The notes beneath the pieces are model-generated. The model saw only the letters and a list, made by a program, of their open reading frames with translations, ran no database searches and was not told where the DNA came from. The position numbers were made by a program, and so were the translations under genes. Shown piece after piece: positions 1 to 9,236 of a stretch of DNA of 64,000 nt. Where the stretch lies: contig NZ_MVKX01000002.1 of the NCBI RefSeq assembly GCF_002018365.1, forward strand, positions 62,001 to 126,000. Direction: 5' to 3'. This DNA comes from Acinetobacter amyesii. GTDB taxonomy: Bacteria > Pseudomonadota > Gammaproteobacteria > Pseudomonadales > Moraxellaceae. Numbering within the stretch: the stretch's first letter is position 1; the number at the start of each line of letters is the position of its first letter.

Positions 1-235
1 CTTCTCTATCCAATTATTCTCATCATTGAATAAACAAGGTTTAGAAGAATTAGCAAGTGTCATGGCGGGTCGCCTTAACTTCACTCTAGAACAATCCACA
101 GAGTTTGATCTTGATAGCATTCCTGAAGCATCCGAAGATGATATTGAAATCGATGCAGATGCGGAAGCATTCGATGACTTCTATACCACATCTGAAGATT
201 TACCCCAAGCTGAAGGCAAAAATTCAGACCACTAA
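1..235 (+). CDS. C-terminal part of an unidentified acidic protein (cut by window start)
   Basis: An open frame runs in from the left edge (frame of base 2) and ends at TAA 233-235. The visible 78 residues begin with a short mixed helix-like stretch (LFSSLNKQGLEELASVMAGR) followed by a strongly acidic tail rich in Asp/Glu and ending in NSDH. The TTG at base 26 could be read as a start, but the frame stays open upstream with no ribosome binding site, so I read this as the end of a longer gene. A strong terminator follows at 305-339. I do not recognise the family and the catalytic part, if any, lies outside the window. Confidence 0.6.
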   Translation, partial: FSIQLFSSLNKQGLEELASVMAGRLNFTLEQSTEFDLDSIPEASEDDIEIDADAEAFDDFYTTSEDLPQAEGKNSDH

Positions 236-304
236 TCCAGTAATTTCAAAGTCAGCGCAAGAATGATTGTCTGACAAAAAGTATCATCTGAAGATAATGA
301 AATG

Positions 305-339
305 TCCTGTATTGCTAATCACAATGCAGGATTTTTTTT
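305..339 (+). terminator. Rho-independent terminator of the partial first gene
   Basis: A 10-bp stem pairs TCCTGTATTG (305-314) with CAATGCAGGA (322-331), including one G-U pair, around a 7-nt loop. It is followed directly by eight T residues. It lies 70 bases after the stop at 235 and ahead of the next gene at 393. Confidence 0.8.
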
Positions 340-392
340 GGATACTGAATACATCAGATGTGTACTCGATCACATAAAAACAAGGATAGGTC

Positions 393-1337
393 ATGAAATT
401 ACTCTCCCGCTTGAGAAACACAAAACTTGGATCATCAATCGAATATAAAATTAAGCCACGTAAAGTGAAATTTGAGTGGCAAGATACTCAAGTTGACTGG
501 GTGCCCAACCAACCATTTGTCAGCTATTTTATTAATGAAATTAATATGATCTTACCGGCAGGTGAGTTTTGGTTTTGCCGTCTGTATAACAAAGTATTGC
601 CACAAATTAGAGATGAAAAATTAGCAGAGGACGTTAAAGCATTTATCCGCCAAGAGGCCATGCATGCTCAGGCACATAACTCTGCTAATAAAGAATACTT
701 ATCTCAGCGCAATATCAGTATTCAACGCAACCTTGAGATCATGGACTTTCTCTTTGGCAAACTACTTGCGGACCAACCTCTAGGGCTCAATGTACCTAAA
801 GCTTTGGATCATCAATGGGATCTCTTTCGTTTAGGGGTGATTGCAACTGTTGAACACATGACCTGTGTACTAGGCAAATATGCTTTATATAATAAAGAGT
901 GGGAACGCCTCGGTGCCGATCCGAATATGCTCGATCTAGTAAAATGGCATGGTGCAGAAGAAATAGAGCATCGTACCGTGGCCTTTGATTTGTATCGTCA
1001 TCTCGGTGGGGGCTATATTTCTCGCTATTATCAAAGTGTGATCGTGATTGCTGCCGTACTTGGTCTATGGGTCGATGGTGCTGCACATATCATGCAGCAA
1101 GACTCGCGCTATGCATCGATTAAACCTGCTGTGTATAAACCGTGGATTTGGCGTGAATGGGCGCGTATCGCGCAAAAAGACAATCGCTTATTGCCACATC
1201 CGCTTTGGTTAGTGTCGCAGCAATTGGGGTATTTAATGCCTTGGTACGATCCTGTACATGAAGCAAAAACGGAAGATGCTATTGCCTATCTCGACAACTC
1301 TCCTGCTGCAAAACGTGCCGCACTGAAAGTCGCTTAA
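393..1337 (+). CDS. Metal-dependent hydrolase, ferritin-like di-iron family (PF10118/COG3687)
   Basis: The 314-residue protein matches the predicted metal-dependent hydrolase family found widely in Acinetobacter and Pseudomonas. Two carboxylate/histidine clusters typical of a helical di-iron fold are visible: QEAMHAQAH near residues 87-95 and GAEEIEHRTVAFDLYRH near residues 187-203. A hydrophobic stretch near residue 215 (VIVIAAVLGLWVDG) could be a membrane contact. The substrate is unknown for the family. It is a single-gene unit between terminators at 305-339 and 1361-1384. The start is preceded by an AGG-type ribosome site in the ten bases upstream. Confidence 0.8.
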   Translation: MKLLSRLRNTKLGSSIEYKIKPRKVKFEWQDTQVDWVPNQPFVSYFINEINMILPAGEFWFCRLYNKVLPQIRDEKLAEDVKAFIRQEAMHAQAHNSANKEYLSQRNISIQRNLEIMDFLFGKLLADQPLGLNVPKALDHQWDLFRLGVIATVEHMTCVLGKYALYNKEWERLGADPNMLDLVKWHGAEEIEHRTVAFDLYRHLGGGYISRYYQSVIVIAAVLGLWVDGAAHIMQQDSRYASIKPAVYKPWIWREWARIAQKDNRLLPHPLWLVSQQLGYLMPWYDPVHEAKTEDAIAYLDNSPAAKRAALKVA

Positions 1338-1360
1338 ACACTACTTTAAAATCTGTATTA

Positions 1361-1384
1361 AGCAGGGTTCGCCCTGCTTTTTTT
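1361..1384 (+). terminator. Rho-independent terminator
   Basis: A perfect 7-bp stem AGCAGGG/CCCTGCT with a TTCG tetraloop is followed by a run of T. It lies 24 bases after the hydrolase stop codon. Confidence 0.9.
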
Positions 1385-1558
1385 GTACCCACATCCATTA
1401 CGCTCCATTTTTTTATTGCGCAATCAACACACTCAAGATGGAAAAGGTCATAAGTTCGAGGTTTAAAGTACAGTTCTTCCGAGTTCCCTATTCTCTTTAA
1501 AATGCATTTATACTCAGTCTCATCCTAAAATAAAAATACACCGTTCAGGAGCATCTCC

Positions 1559-1984
1559 ATGCACGCTCACATCTCCGTCATTACACTGGCTGTGAAAGAT
1601 TTACATGCTGCATTCGCGTTTTATCAGGAGGGTTTAGGTCTAAATAGCGCAGGGATTATTGGGACTGAATTTGAACATGGCGCTGTGGCATTTTTTGATT
1701 TACAACACAGTTTAAAGCTCGCACTCTGGCCGCAAGATAGCCTTAGTCATGACACCGGAATTAGTACATCAGCGTTTTGTCCAACTCAAATGTCTCTCGG
1801 ACATAACGTCAACAGTTCCGCAGCCGTCGATCAAATCATGCAACAAGCCCAACGCGCAGGTGCAAAAACAATTAAGCCCGCACAACCCACATTTTACGGT
1901 GGTTATGCAGGCTATTTTCAAGACTTGGATGGGCATCTGTGGGAGATCGTCTACAACCCACATTTTAGTTCTTTATCTGCTTAA
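1559..1984 (+). CDS. VOC-superfamily (glyoxalase/bleomycin-resistance-like) protein
   Basis: The 141-residue protein has the paired beta-alpha-beta-beta-beta layout of the vicinal oxygen chelate superfamily. The N-terminal strand carries a His (HISVITLAVKDL, residues 4-15) followed by the usual FYQEGLGL helix. The C-terminal half ends in GYFQDLDGHLWEIVYNP, where the Glu in LWEI is the expected metal ligand. The family covers glyoxalase I, dioxygenases and drug-binding proteins, and the sequence does not say which. A ribosome site (CAGGAG) lies about 8 bases before the ATG. Its stop codon overlaps the stop of the convergent symporter gene within one TTAA. Confidence 0.8.
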   Translation: MHAHISVITLAVKDLHAAFAFYQEGLGLNSAGIIGTEFEHGAVAFFDLQHSLKLALWPQDSLSHDTGISTSAFCPTQMSLGHNVNSSAAVDQIMQQAQRAGAKTIKPAQPTFYGGYAGYFQDLDGHLWEIVYNPHFSSLSA

Positions 1985-3240
1985 TTCGACAACGCTGGTT
2001 CATCTACATCTCGCGTATGACGATCCACCACCACACTAATCATCATATCGCCCTGTACGTTCACCACAGTTCGCACCGTATCTAATAAGCGGTCAATCGG
2101 CAGCAATATCGCAATGGCTTCTGCAGGAAGCCCAACCGATTGTAAAACCATAATCATCGTCACCATTCCAGCGCTTGGAATACCCGGCGCGCCGAGTGAA
2201 GCAATCATGGCGGTTGCACAGACAATTAACTGCTGACCCAAGGTTAAATCTAAGCCCATCAAGTTGGCAATAAATAACGCAGCAGCAGCTTCATACAGCA
2301 CTGTACCATCCATATTCAACTGCGTGCCCAATGGAATCACAAAACCTGCAGTTTGAGGACGTACTCCTAAGTTTTCCTGCGCACATTTCATCGACAGTGG
2401 CATCGTTGCTGAACTTGAACTGGTTGCAAAAGCAGTGATTAAGGCAGCTCGTGTTCCTCTAAAGAATGTCAGAGGACTCATTTTGCCAAAAATCCATAGT
2501 AACAAAGGTAACACCACTGCCCCATGGAAAATCGTAGTCCCTGTGACCACCGCAGCAAACTCCGCGAGGCGACTCAACACCGAAATATCTTCGGTAGCAA
2601 TCAATTTAGCCAATAATGCAAAAATACCAATCGGTGCAAGCTTCATCACCCAGCCGATGATCATCATCATGATGTCGAAAAATTGCTGACTGAGCTTTCT
2701 CACACTTCGGAACTTTTCTCCGCCTTTAACCAAGGCCACACCGAGAAATAGTGAAAACACCACGACTGCGAGTACGTTGCCATCGCTAAAGGCTTTAAAC
2801 GGATTGATCAGTGTATTTTGAATAAAATTGGTAAAGAATGAGCCAGCTGTGAGGGTGTCAGGACTTTGATGTTGTTGCATTGCATCTTGGAACATGACGA
2901 TGTCCACGCCCTGCCCAACTTTAAAAATATGCGCGCATGCTAGACCCAAGATCAGTGCCAAAGTAGTAGTAGTGACACAGCAAGCTAAGGTAATTTTCCA
3001 CGTACGACTCAGCTGACCACCTGCCTGTAAATTCGATACCCCCACCACAATCGAACTAAAGATCAGCGGAACCAAGATCATTTTCAGCAAGCCAATAAAA
3101 ATACTACTGGCAATCCCCAAGCCATACAGGCTGGCGGATAAAAACTGCGTCTCTGGAAACTGAATTAATAAAAACCCAAATGCCACACCCAATATTGCGG
3201 CAATTAAAATCTGCGTATTTAAGCTCATTGTGCCTTGCAT
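1981..3240 (-). CDS. Dicarboxylate/amino acid:cation symporter (SDF/DAACS family)
   Basis: The 419-residue protein is a sodium- or proton-coupled dicarboxylate/glutamate symporter of the inner membrane, family of GltP/DctA. It has about eight membrane segments and the family hallmarks: the serine-rich re-entrant loop TSSSSATMPLS near residues 272-282 and the NMDGT motif near residues 313-317, which forms part of the sodium/substrate site. The length is normal for the family. The ATG at 3240 is preceded by AAAGGATG at good spacing, so it is preferred over the Met four residues later. Whether the substrate is succinate, glutamate or aspartate cannot be told. Confidence 0.85.
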   Translation of the reverse strand: MQGTMSLNTQILIAAILGVAFGFLLIQFPETQFLSASLYGLGIASSIFIGLLKMILVPLIFSSIVVGVSNLQAGGQLSRTWKITLACCVTTTTLALILGLACAHIFKVGQGVDIVMFQDAMQQHQSPDTLTAGSFFTNFIQNTLINPFKAFSDGNVLAVVVFSLFLGVALVKGGEKFRSVRKLSQQFFDIMMMIIGWVMKLAPIGIFALLAKLIATEDISVLSRLAEFAAVVTGTTIFHGAVVLPLLLWIFGKMSPLTFFRGTRAALITAFATSSSSATMPLSMKCAQENLGVRPQTAGFVIPLGTQLNMDGTVLYEAAAALFIANLMGLDLTLGQQLIVCATAMIASLGAPGIPSAGMVTMIMVLQSVGLPAEAIAILLPIDRLLDTVRTVVNVQGDMMISVVVDRHTRDVDEPALSN

Positions 3241-3414
3241 TTATCATCCTTTATTCAGGCACTATGCCATGTGACCCACTGGGAATCGAGGAATTTTTTG
3301 TCACATGTACTGCTACAATTCTGCAAAGCACGTATTCAACCCAATTCAATTTGTACTGCACCCTAATTAGATAACTCGAATCCGTGAGTAGATTCATACT
3401 AAAAATTGACGGCA

Positions 3415-3447
3415 TAAAAAAACCGAATCAGGAGATTCGGTTTTTTC
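3415..3447 (-). terminator. Terminator of tesB (works in either direction)
   Basis: The stem AACCGAATC (3421-3429) / GATTCGGTT (3434-3442) is flanked by an A tract on the left and a T tract on the right. It lies 45 bases downstream of the tesB stop on the minus strand and upstream of the symporter start, so it separates the two minus-strand genes. Confidence 0.85.
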
Positions 3448-3487
3448 AGTATTCAGCTTTTACGACTTAACACATCTTATTCAAAGC

Positions 3488-4360
3488 TTATTGGGTTTCA
3501 ATTTCGCGTAAACGGATCAAGCCTTCTTGTGTCGTACTACAGACCAACTCACCGTTTTGCCACATGCGACCGAAATTTAGACCACGTGAACTGGCACTGA
3601 CGGTGGCATCCATGTCATAAAGCATCCATTCATCCACACGGAATGGCTTATGGAAATACATGGCATGGTCAATACTCGCACACTGCAAACTAGGTGATAA
3701 ATAACTTAAACCATGTGGACGTAGTGCAGTCGTCATCAGCGTAAAGTCTGAATAGAATGCCGCAATAGCCTGATGTAATGAGATATCATCAACGTCAGCA
3801 GCAATTTTGTCATGGGTACGAATATAGTGTGCATACGATGGCGCAGCAGGCTGCGGTTGGTACGGGTTTTGCGGATCAATCGGGCGAATTTCTACATGGC
3901 GGTCGCGCATAAAAGATGCACGGACGTTTTCAGGGACAAATTCCACCATCATTCGTTTCAGCTCAGCTTCAGATTTTAAATCTTCCACGGCTGGATATTC
4001 TGGCTCTGCAACTTGGTAGTTCAACCCTTCTTCTTGCTCTGCAAATGACACCATACACATAAAAATGGTTTTACCATGTTGAATCGCACGAACCTGACGA
4101 CTCACAAAACTGCGTCCATCGCGAATACGATCCACTTCATAAATGATCGGTGCATTGATATCACCACCAAATAAGAAATAGGCATGTAAGGAATGAGCAG
4201 GTCGATCTGTGGTATAAGATGCCGCACGGAGCGCCTGACCTAAAACCTGTCCACCAAAGACACGCTTCCCGACCAAATTTCGGCTTTGCCCACGAAAAAT
4301 ATTTTCTTCTAATTTTTCAAGGCTGAGTAAATCAACCAACTCTTGTGTTAAGGCATTCAT
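3488..4360 (-). CDS. tesB: Acyl-CoA thioesterase II
   Basis: The 290-residue product hydrolyses acyl-CoA to free fatty acid and CoA and has the double hot-dog fold of TesB. Close matches to E. coli TesB include the N-terminal LEKLEENIFRGQS, FGGQVLGQAL and HSLHAYFL. Residues matching its catalytic triad are the Asp in ASIDHAMYFHKPF, the Ser/Thr region in SASSRGLNFG and the Gln in TTQEGL near the C-terminus. The Met at 4360 is chosen because an ATAGG site lies six bases upstream. An earlier in-frame Met at 4378 has no such site. It is a single gene with its own terminator. Confidence 0.92.
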   Translation of the reverse strand: MNALTQELVDLLSLEKLEENIFRGQSRNLVGKRVFGGQVLGQALRAASYTTDRPAHSLHAYFLFGGDINAPIIYEVDRIRDGRSFVSRQVRAIQHGKTIFMCMVSFAEQEEGLNYQVAEPEYPAVEDLKSEAELKRMMVEFVPENVRASFMRDRHVEIRPIDPQNPYQPQPAAPSYAHYIRTHDKIAADVDDISLHQAIAAFYSDFTLMTTALRPHGLSYLSPSLQCASIDHAMYFHKPFRVDEWMLYDMDATVSASSRGLNFGRMWQNGELVCSTTQEGLIRLREIETQ

Positions 4361-4647
4361 AACAAACCTATCTATCATTCGGGATTAAGCTAACGCAGGC
4401 AACATCAACAGATGTTTAAATATATTTTCCATTTTGCCATAAATCCAGACTAAAACCCTAAAGATTCGCTGACTGATCTGTCACCTTGCTGATGCAATAT
4501 AACTGCTAAAAATACGTTTTTTAACGATAAAATCTTACAATATCTATGCAATTTGTCAGAAAATGACATACCGTTTTTAAGTACAATTACGCAGAATAGA
4601 TTCCCCTCAGAATCTCTGTGGTTTGGTCATGAAAAGTAGGAGTTTGT

Positions 4648-7221
4648 ATGTCCAAGAGCGGCTTTGGTCAGATGTATCGAAAGCTTTCGAGTAAACTGCT
4701 TGACCTTGTGGTAACACCGCATGTTTTAGGTGAAGTCCCTGTAGAACCTGTAGTGACTGAAACCGATACAGATACCGGCGTACAGACAACGAAAATTACC
4801 TGCTACGTTCTGCAAAATCATTCACGGAGTAATGCTTTAATTGTCGATGGTGAAACCCGTCGTTTAAAGCTACACCCTGCACTCGACCCAATGACTGTGG
4901 GTACGCAAACAGAAAAAGCCTCTGTGGTGTTTTTACAACATCATGATGAAGACAACTTACTCAATCCACCGCCACATGCATTTCCACCTCGTTTATTACG
5001 TTTAATTGAGGTTTTGGAAAAAAATCCTGATGCGGATGTTGAGCTCGTTCCTGTAACCGTGCTGTGGGGTCGTGAACCCGATAAAGAAGATTCTTGGTTT
5101 AAATTATTATTTACCGATACATGGTCTACACCAAGCAAAGTGAAGCAGTTGGTCAATATTGGTTTGCACGGTCGTCAATCGTACCTTGAATTCCATGAAC
5201 CACAGTCTTTGCGTCGTTTGGTTGAATATGCCAAAACTACACATCCAAACTTGTCACCTGCGACTTATATTGTCAGCACACTGAATGATTATTTAGATGC
5301 GCAGCGTGAAGTAGTTTTGGGTCCGGATTTATCCGACCGTCGTAATGTGATGCATGGCTTGATCAAATCTACGGATGTGCAAGATGCGATTCGTCGTGAA
5401 AGCATTCGCAGTAAAATCAGTATGGTTGAAGCCGAACGTCGTGCGATTGGTTATTTAAATGAAATCGTTTCTGACTATTCTGCATCAACAGTACGTTTTG
5501 CTGACTTAGCACTGACTCGCCTATGGACACAGCTTTATGATGGCGTAGAAGTACATAACTTCAGTACCGTTCGTGAACTGGCCAAAGACTACGAGATCAT
5601 TTACACCCCATGTCATCGTAGTCATATCGACTATTTATTATTGTCTTATGTGATCTATAAACGTGGCTTGATGGTGCCGTACATTGCTGCGGGCGATAAC
5701 TTAAACATGCCATTTGTCGGGCAAATTTTACGTGGCGGCGGCGCGTTCTTTATTCGTCGTTCATTCCGTGGCAATGGTCTCTACACCACCGTATTTAAAG
5801 AATACCTCTATAGTATTTTGGCGCGTAATACGCCGCTTGAATACTTCATCGAAGGGGGTCGTTCACGTACTGGCCGTTTATTACCACCGAAGACAGGCAT
5901 GCTCGCGATGACTGTCCATGGTCATTTACGTAATCCAGCCAAACCGATCGTGTTCTTACCGACCTATATTGGCTATGAGCGTTTAATGGAAGGTGCGACC
6001 TACGTTGGTGAAATGAATGGTAAGCCGAAAGAAGGCGAATCGATCATCGGGATTATGAAAACTCTGCGTAAGATCGAACGTATTTTCGGTAAAGTTCATT
6101 TGAACTTTGGTGAGCCGGTTTTCCTTGATGATATGTTGAAACAGCATAATGCAAGCAACATCAAAATCGAGAAAAATGACGACCCAATTCCGCCAGAAGT
6201 TTCGGATGCCATTAACAGTTCTGCACACGTGATTTTAGAAAATATTAACCGTGCAGCAGTGGTGAACCCGGTTTCATTGCTTTCACTGATTTTATTGGCG
6301 ACATCTAAGCATACTTTAGATGAAGAGATTTGCATTAAGCAGTTAGATACCTATCGCGATCTTTTAAATGCCTTACCTTACGATGAACGCATGCAAGTGA
6401 CACCGCTGTCAGGTAAAGAAATCATTGCTTATGGCTTGAAACTCAAGCTGATTAAACGTGTGAATCATGTCCTTGGCGATATTATTGCCATTGCTGATAA
6501 TCAAGCGGTGCTGTTAACCTACTTCCGTAACAACATCCTGCACGCATTTATTTTGCCATCACTCATTGCCGCTTTGGTTGAACATAATGGTTCTATTCGC
6601 CGTGGTGATTTGATTAATGTCATTCGTACACTCTATCCATTCTTAAAAGCTGAGTTATTCCTCAAGTGGAATGATGAAGAGCTTAAAGATCAGATCTGTG
6701 CGTATGCTGAAGTACTGATCAAAGCCAAGCTGATTTCTGAAGATACAGAAGGCAACCTGATCTCCCCTGCGCCTAACTCAGAGCAGCACAATCAGTTAGT
6801 GGTCTTGGCTGCACCTGTGATGCAAAGTCTAGAGCGTTACTACATGACTTTGGCTTTAATCACACAACGTGGTTCAGGCAACATCTCAACCCGTCAGGTT
6901 GAAGAACTCAGCCACTTGGTTGGTCAACGTCTATCTGTGTTGTATGAATTTAACTCACCAGAGTTCTTTGATAAGGCCTTGTTCCAAAGCTTTATTAAAG
7001 TCTTAACACAACAAGGTTATATCAGCACCAATGAAAACAACGCCATTGTGTTTGATGAAAATTTCCAAAATGTTGCGCAATATGCCAACCTCGTTTTGGA
7101 TGATGTGACACTCCAAATGTTGCAGCACATTACGACCTTTAGTGATGAAGAGTTAAAAGAAGCACTGGATAAAGTGGCTGCGGAACAAGCCAAAAAACGC
7201 TTGAAACGAAAAAAGAAATAA
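4648..7221 (+). CDS. plsB: Glycerol-3-phosphate 1-O-acyltransferase PlsB
   Basis: The 857-residue protein makes lysophosphatidic acid from glycerol-3-phosphate and acyl-CoA or acyl-ACP, the first step of membrane phospholipid synthesis, at the inner membrane. The acyltransferase block is clear: HRSHIDY (the HX4D catalytic motif) near residue 322, a GGGAFFIRRSF motif near 369, FIEGGRSRTGR near residue 400 and VFLPTYIGYE near 435. The protein is about 50 residues longer than E. coli PlsB and ends in a basic tail (KKRLKRKKK). AGGAG lies eight bases before the ATG. It is a single gene divergent from tesB, with a 287-base shared upstream region. Confidence 0.95.
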   Translation: MSKSGFGQMYRKLSSKLLDLVVTPHVLGEVPVEPVVTETDTDTGVQTTKITCYVLQNHSRSNALIVDGETRRLKLHPALDPMTVGTQTEKASVVFLQHHDEDNLLNPPPHAFPPRLLRLIEVLEKNPDADVELVPVTVLWGREPDKEDSWFKLLFTDTWSTPSKVKQLVNIGLHGRQSYLEFHEPQSLRRLVEYAKTTHPNLSPATYIVSTLNDYLDAQREVVLGPDLSDRRNVMHGLIKSTDVQDAIRRESIRSKISMVEAERRAIGYLNEIVSDYSASTVRFADLALTRLWTQLYDGVEVHNFSTVRELAKDYEIIYTPCHRSHIDYLLLSYVIYKRGLMVPYIAAGDNLNMPFVGQILRGGGAFFIRRSFRGNGLYTTVFKEYLYSILARNTPLEYFIEGGRSRTGRLLPPKTGMLAMTVHGHLRNPAKPIVFLPTYIGYERLMEGATYVGEMNGKPKEGESIIGIMKTLRKIERIFGKVHLNFGEPVFLDDMLKQHNASNIKIEKNDDPIPPEVSDAINSSAHVILENINRAAVVNPVSLLSLILLATSKHTLDEEICIKQLDTYRDLLNALPYDERMQVTPLSGKEIIAYGLKLKLIKRVNHVLGDIIAIADNQAVLLTYFRNNILHAFILPSLIAALVEHNGSIRRGDLINVIRTLYPFLKAELFLKWNDEELKDQICAYAEVLIKAKLISEDTEGNLISPAPNSEQHNQLVVLAAPVMQSLERYYMTLALITQRGSGNISTRQVEELSHLVGQRLSVLYEFNSPEFFDKALFQSFIKVLTQQGYISTNENNAIVFDENFQNVAQYANLVLDDVTLQMLQHITTFSDEELKEALDKVAAEQAKKRLKRKKK

Positions 7222-7270
7222 ACCGTTCTGATTTTTTCGCCATAAAAGCGGAAGAAGATGAGCAAAATCA

Positions 7271-7304
7271 GGGACAAGTTGTAAAAAGCTTGTCTCTTTT
7301 TTTT
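7271..7304 (+). terminator. Terminator of plsB
   Basis: An 8-bp stem GGGACAAG/CTTGTCTC (one G-U pair) with a 10-nt loop is followed by eight T residues. It lies 50 bases after the plsB stop. Confidence 0.85.
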
Positions 7305-7486
7305 GCTTCGCAGAAAATGGATATTTCTATTTTGAGTTTACACAGGGATTTCGTATAGCACCCATTATCTTAAAGAGAGGGTCTTTTAACTTTTAACACA
7401 TTATCAAAGCCAATTAGATTAAAATAACAGCAGATTTGCATAACAATTAAATGAAAAAATCGTATTGAAGGAGTTTTTCATCTCAG

Positions 7487-8257
7487 ATGGACTTTGAAAA
7501 TATTCTAATTTTATTAGGATTCTTTGCGTTTTGTGGCGGCCTAATCGATGCTGCTGTAGGTGGTGGTGGCCTCGTCCAATTACCTGCACTCATACATTCT
7601 TTACCACAATACAGTTTAGCCACTGTTTTTGGAACAAATAAGCTAGCTGTGTTGGCTGGAACACTTTCTTCTATTTCCACTTACGTCAAAAAAATAAAAA
7701 TTGTATGGGTACTCATACTTCCCACGATGGTTTCAGCATTTATATTCGCCTTTTTAGGTGCAATGTCTGTTTCAATCATTCCGAAAGAGTTCATGCAATA
7801 TGCTGTGTTCTTTTTATTGATATTGATGGCAATTTATACATTTATAAAAAAAGATTTAGGGACAATTCATACACATATCCAAGCAGGCAAAAAGGAAATA
7901 CTTTTAGGGATCTTCTTTGGTGCTCTAATTGGATTCTATGATGGAGTTTTTGGACCCGGTAGTGGAAGTTTTCTGCTTTTCCTATTCGTTAAGTGTTTTG
8001 GATTTGATTTCTTAAATGCTTCTGCTTCAGCAAAATTAGTAAATTTAGGAACATTTAGTGCCGCATTACTATTTTTTATTCCTTCAGGCCATGTTCTATG
8101 GAGTATTGGAGCGATCGTAGCCATCTGCAATATGATAGGTTCTATATTTGGGACATTTTTAGCATTACGCTATGGCAGTAATTTCATACGAATATTTTTT
8201 CTTATTCTATTGGTTTTTTTAATTGGTCGAATGGGATTATCTCTTTTTTCCCCATAA
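7487..8257 (+). CDS. TSUP-family permease (TauE/SafE type)
   Basis: The 256-residue inner membrane protein has about eight hydrophobic segments and belongs to the 4-toluene sulfonate uptake/sulfite exporter family. Family motifs are the N-terminal IDAAVGGGGLVQLPAL (residues 21-36) and the internal-repeat equivalent GFYDGVFGPGSGSF (about 148-161). It is a clear paralogue of the gene at 62027-62800. The gene and its flanks (about 7300-8400) look distinctly AT-richer than plsB and recG around it, which may mean separate acquisition. The transported compound is unknown; family members move sulfite, sulfoacetate or similar organosulfur anions. The ribosome site (AAGGAG) is rather distant, about 13 bases from the ATG. 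Confidence 0.8.
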   Translation: MDFENILILLGFFAFCGGLIDAAVGGGGLVQLPALIHSLPQYSLATVFGTNKLAVLAGTLSSISTYVKKIKIVWVLILPTMVSAFIFAFLGAMSVSIIPKEFMQYAVFFLLILMAIYTFIKKDLGTIHTHIQAGKKEILLGIFFGALIGFYDGVFGPGSGSFLLFLFVKCFGFDFLNASASAKLVNLGTFSAALLFFIPSGHVLWSIGAIVAICNMIGSIFGTFLALRYGSNFIRIFFLILLVFLIGRMGLSLFSP

Positions 8258-8397
8258 TTTAATTTCCCTAAAATCAACATATATAGGCGATAAAAGCAGC
8301 TTGAATTATTCATTTAAAATCATTAATTTATACTTTTTACACTCACCAAGCTACACTGAATTTTATACGTCACGCCAATTTTACATACACATCAAAA

Positions 8398-9180
8398 TCA
8401 ATCGTGCGCTAACTTAAAACCACTCTCCATCATCCGCGTTGCATAAATCTTTTTACCTGTTTCTGCTTCGCTCTCTAAAACCAATTCGGGTAAATGCATA
8501 GCTCTTTGCAAATCCAAGATTCGCTCATGCAAAGGTTGAGGTTTATTATCAGTACAAATATATGATTTTTCAGGATGTTCCACGTGAAGTAGATGACACA
8601 GAAATTTTGCCAAATCATCGATATGTATTCGATTGGACCAATGGATATTGGGATAGCGATGAGTCGTTTCTGCCAGTTTCTGCATTCGTGTTGTCGATGT
8701 GCCATAAATTCCAGATGGACGTACGATGACACATTCGGCTGGAAATGCTTGTGAGTAGCGATGCTCCATTTCAAGTAACAACATCCCCTGCTCATCGATC
8801 GGTTGTGGCACAGTGTCATCATCAATCCTCTCACCCGCATGCTCACCATAGACACGAGTGGACGACACCACGATTAAACGTTGTATTGGATGACGTGCTA
8901 ATGCTTGAACAATTGGCTGTACAGAATCGACATAAGTGTGTTGGTAAGCATCCACAGCATTGAATTGAGCATGACGTGCGGGAGCCAAAAGAACATAGAC
9001 AGCATCAATCGGTTGAACCTGCGACAAATCCAGTTGGTGAATATCTTGGATTAAATGTTCTGCAAAATCATCCTCTTTCGCACTACGACTCACTGTGGTA
9101 ATTTGGTGACCTTGCTGAAATAATTGTTTAGCAACACGTTGCGATGTTTTACCATAACCGATAAATAGAATATGCATCAA
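8398..9180 (-). CDS. NAD(P)-binding Rossmann-fold epimerase/dehydratase-like protein (YeeZ-like)
   Basis: The 260-residue protein begins with a dinucleotide-binding strand and loop (HILFIGYGKTSQRVAKQL), and has an acidic Asp/Ala stretch (DAVYVLLAPARH), the sugar-epimerase-like RLIVVSSTRVYGEHAG, and RPSGIYG in the C-terminal half. The YxxxK of classical SDRs is not evident, as in the YeeZ-type atypical SDR group. The reaction and substrate are unknown. It starts 56 bases from the divergent recG gene. Its 3' flank (8258-8397) shows no gene and no convincing terminator. Confidence 0.7.
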   Translation of the reverse strand: MMHILFIGYGKTSQRVAKQLFQQGHQITTVSRSAKEDDFAEHLIQDIHQLDLSQVQPIDAVYVLLAPARHAQFNAVDAYQHTYVDSVQPIVQALARHPIQRLIVVSSTRVYGEHAGERIDDDTVPQPIDEQGMLLLEMEHRYSQAFPAECVIVRPSGIYGTSTTRMQKLAETTHRYPNIHWSNRIHIDDLAKFLCHLLHVEHPEKSYICTDNKPQPLHERILDLQRAMHLPELVLESEAETGKKIYATRMMESGFKLAHD

Positions 9181-9236
9181 ACGACCTATTCTCAGAACTG
9201 ATCCATTTAGATCATATAAACCGAAGTTGAGGGGAC

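Noticed and set aside
1749..2039. Alternative-frame ORF in the VOC gene
   Set aside because: It overlaps the VOC gene and the symporter end in another frame with no coding signature.
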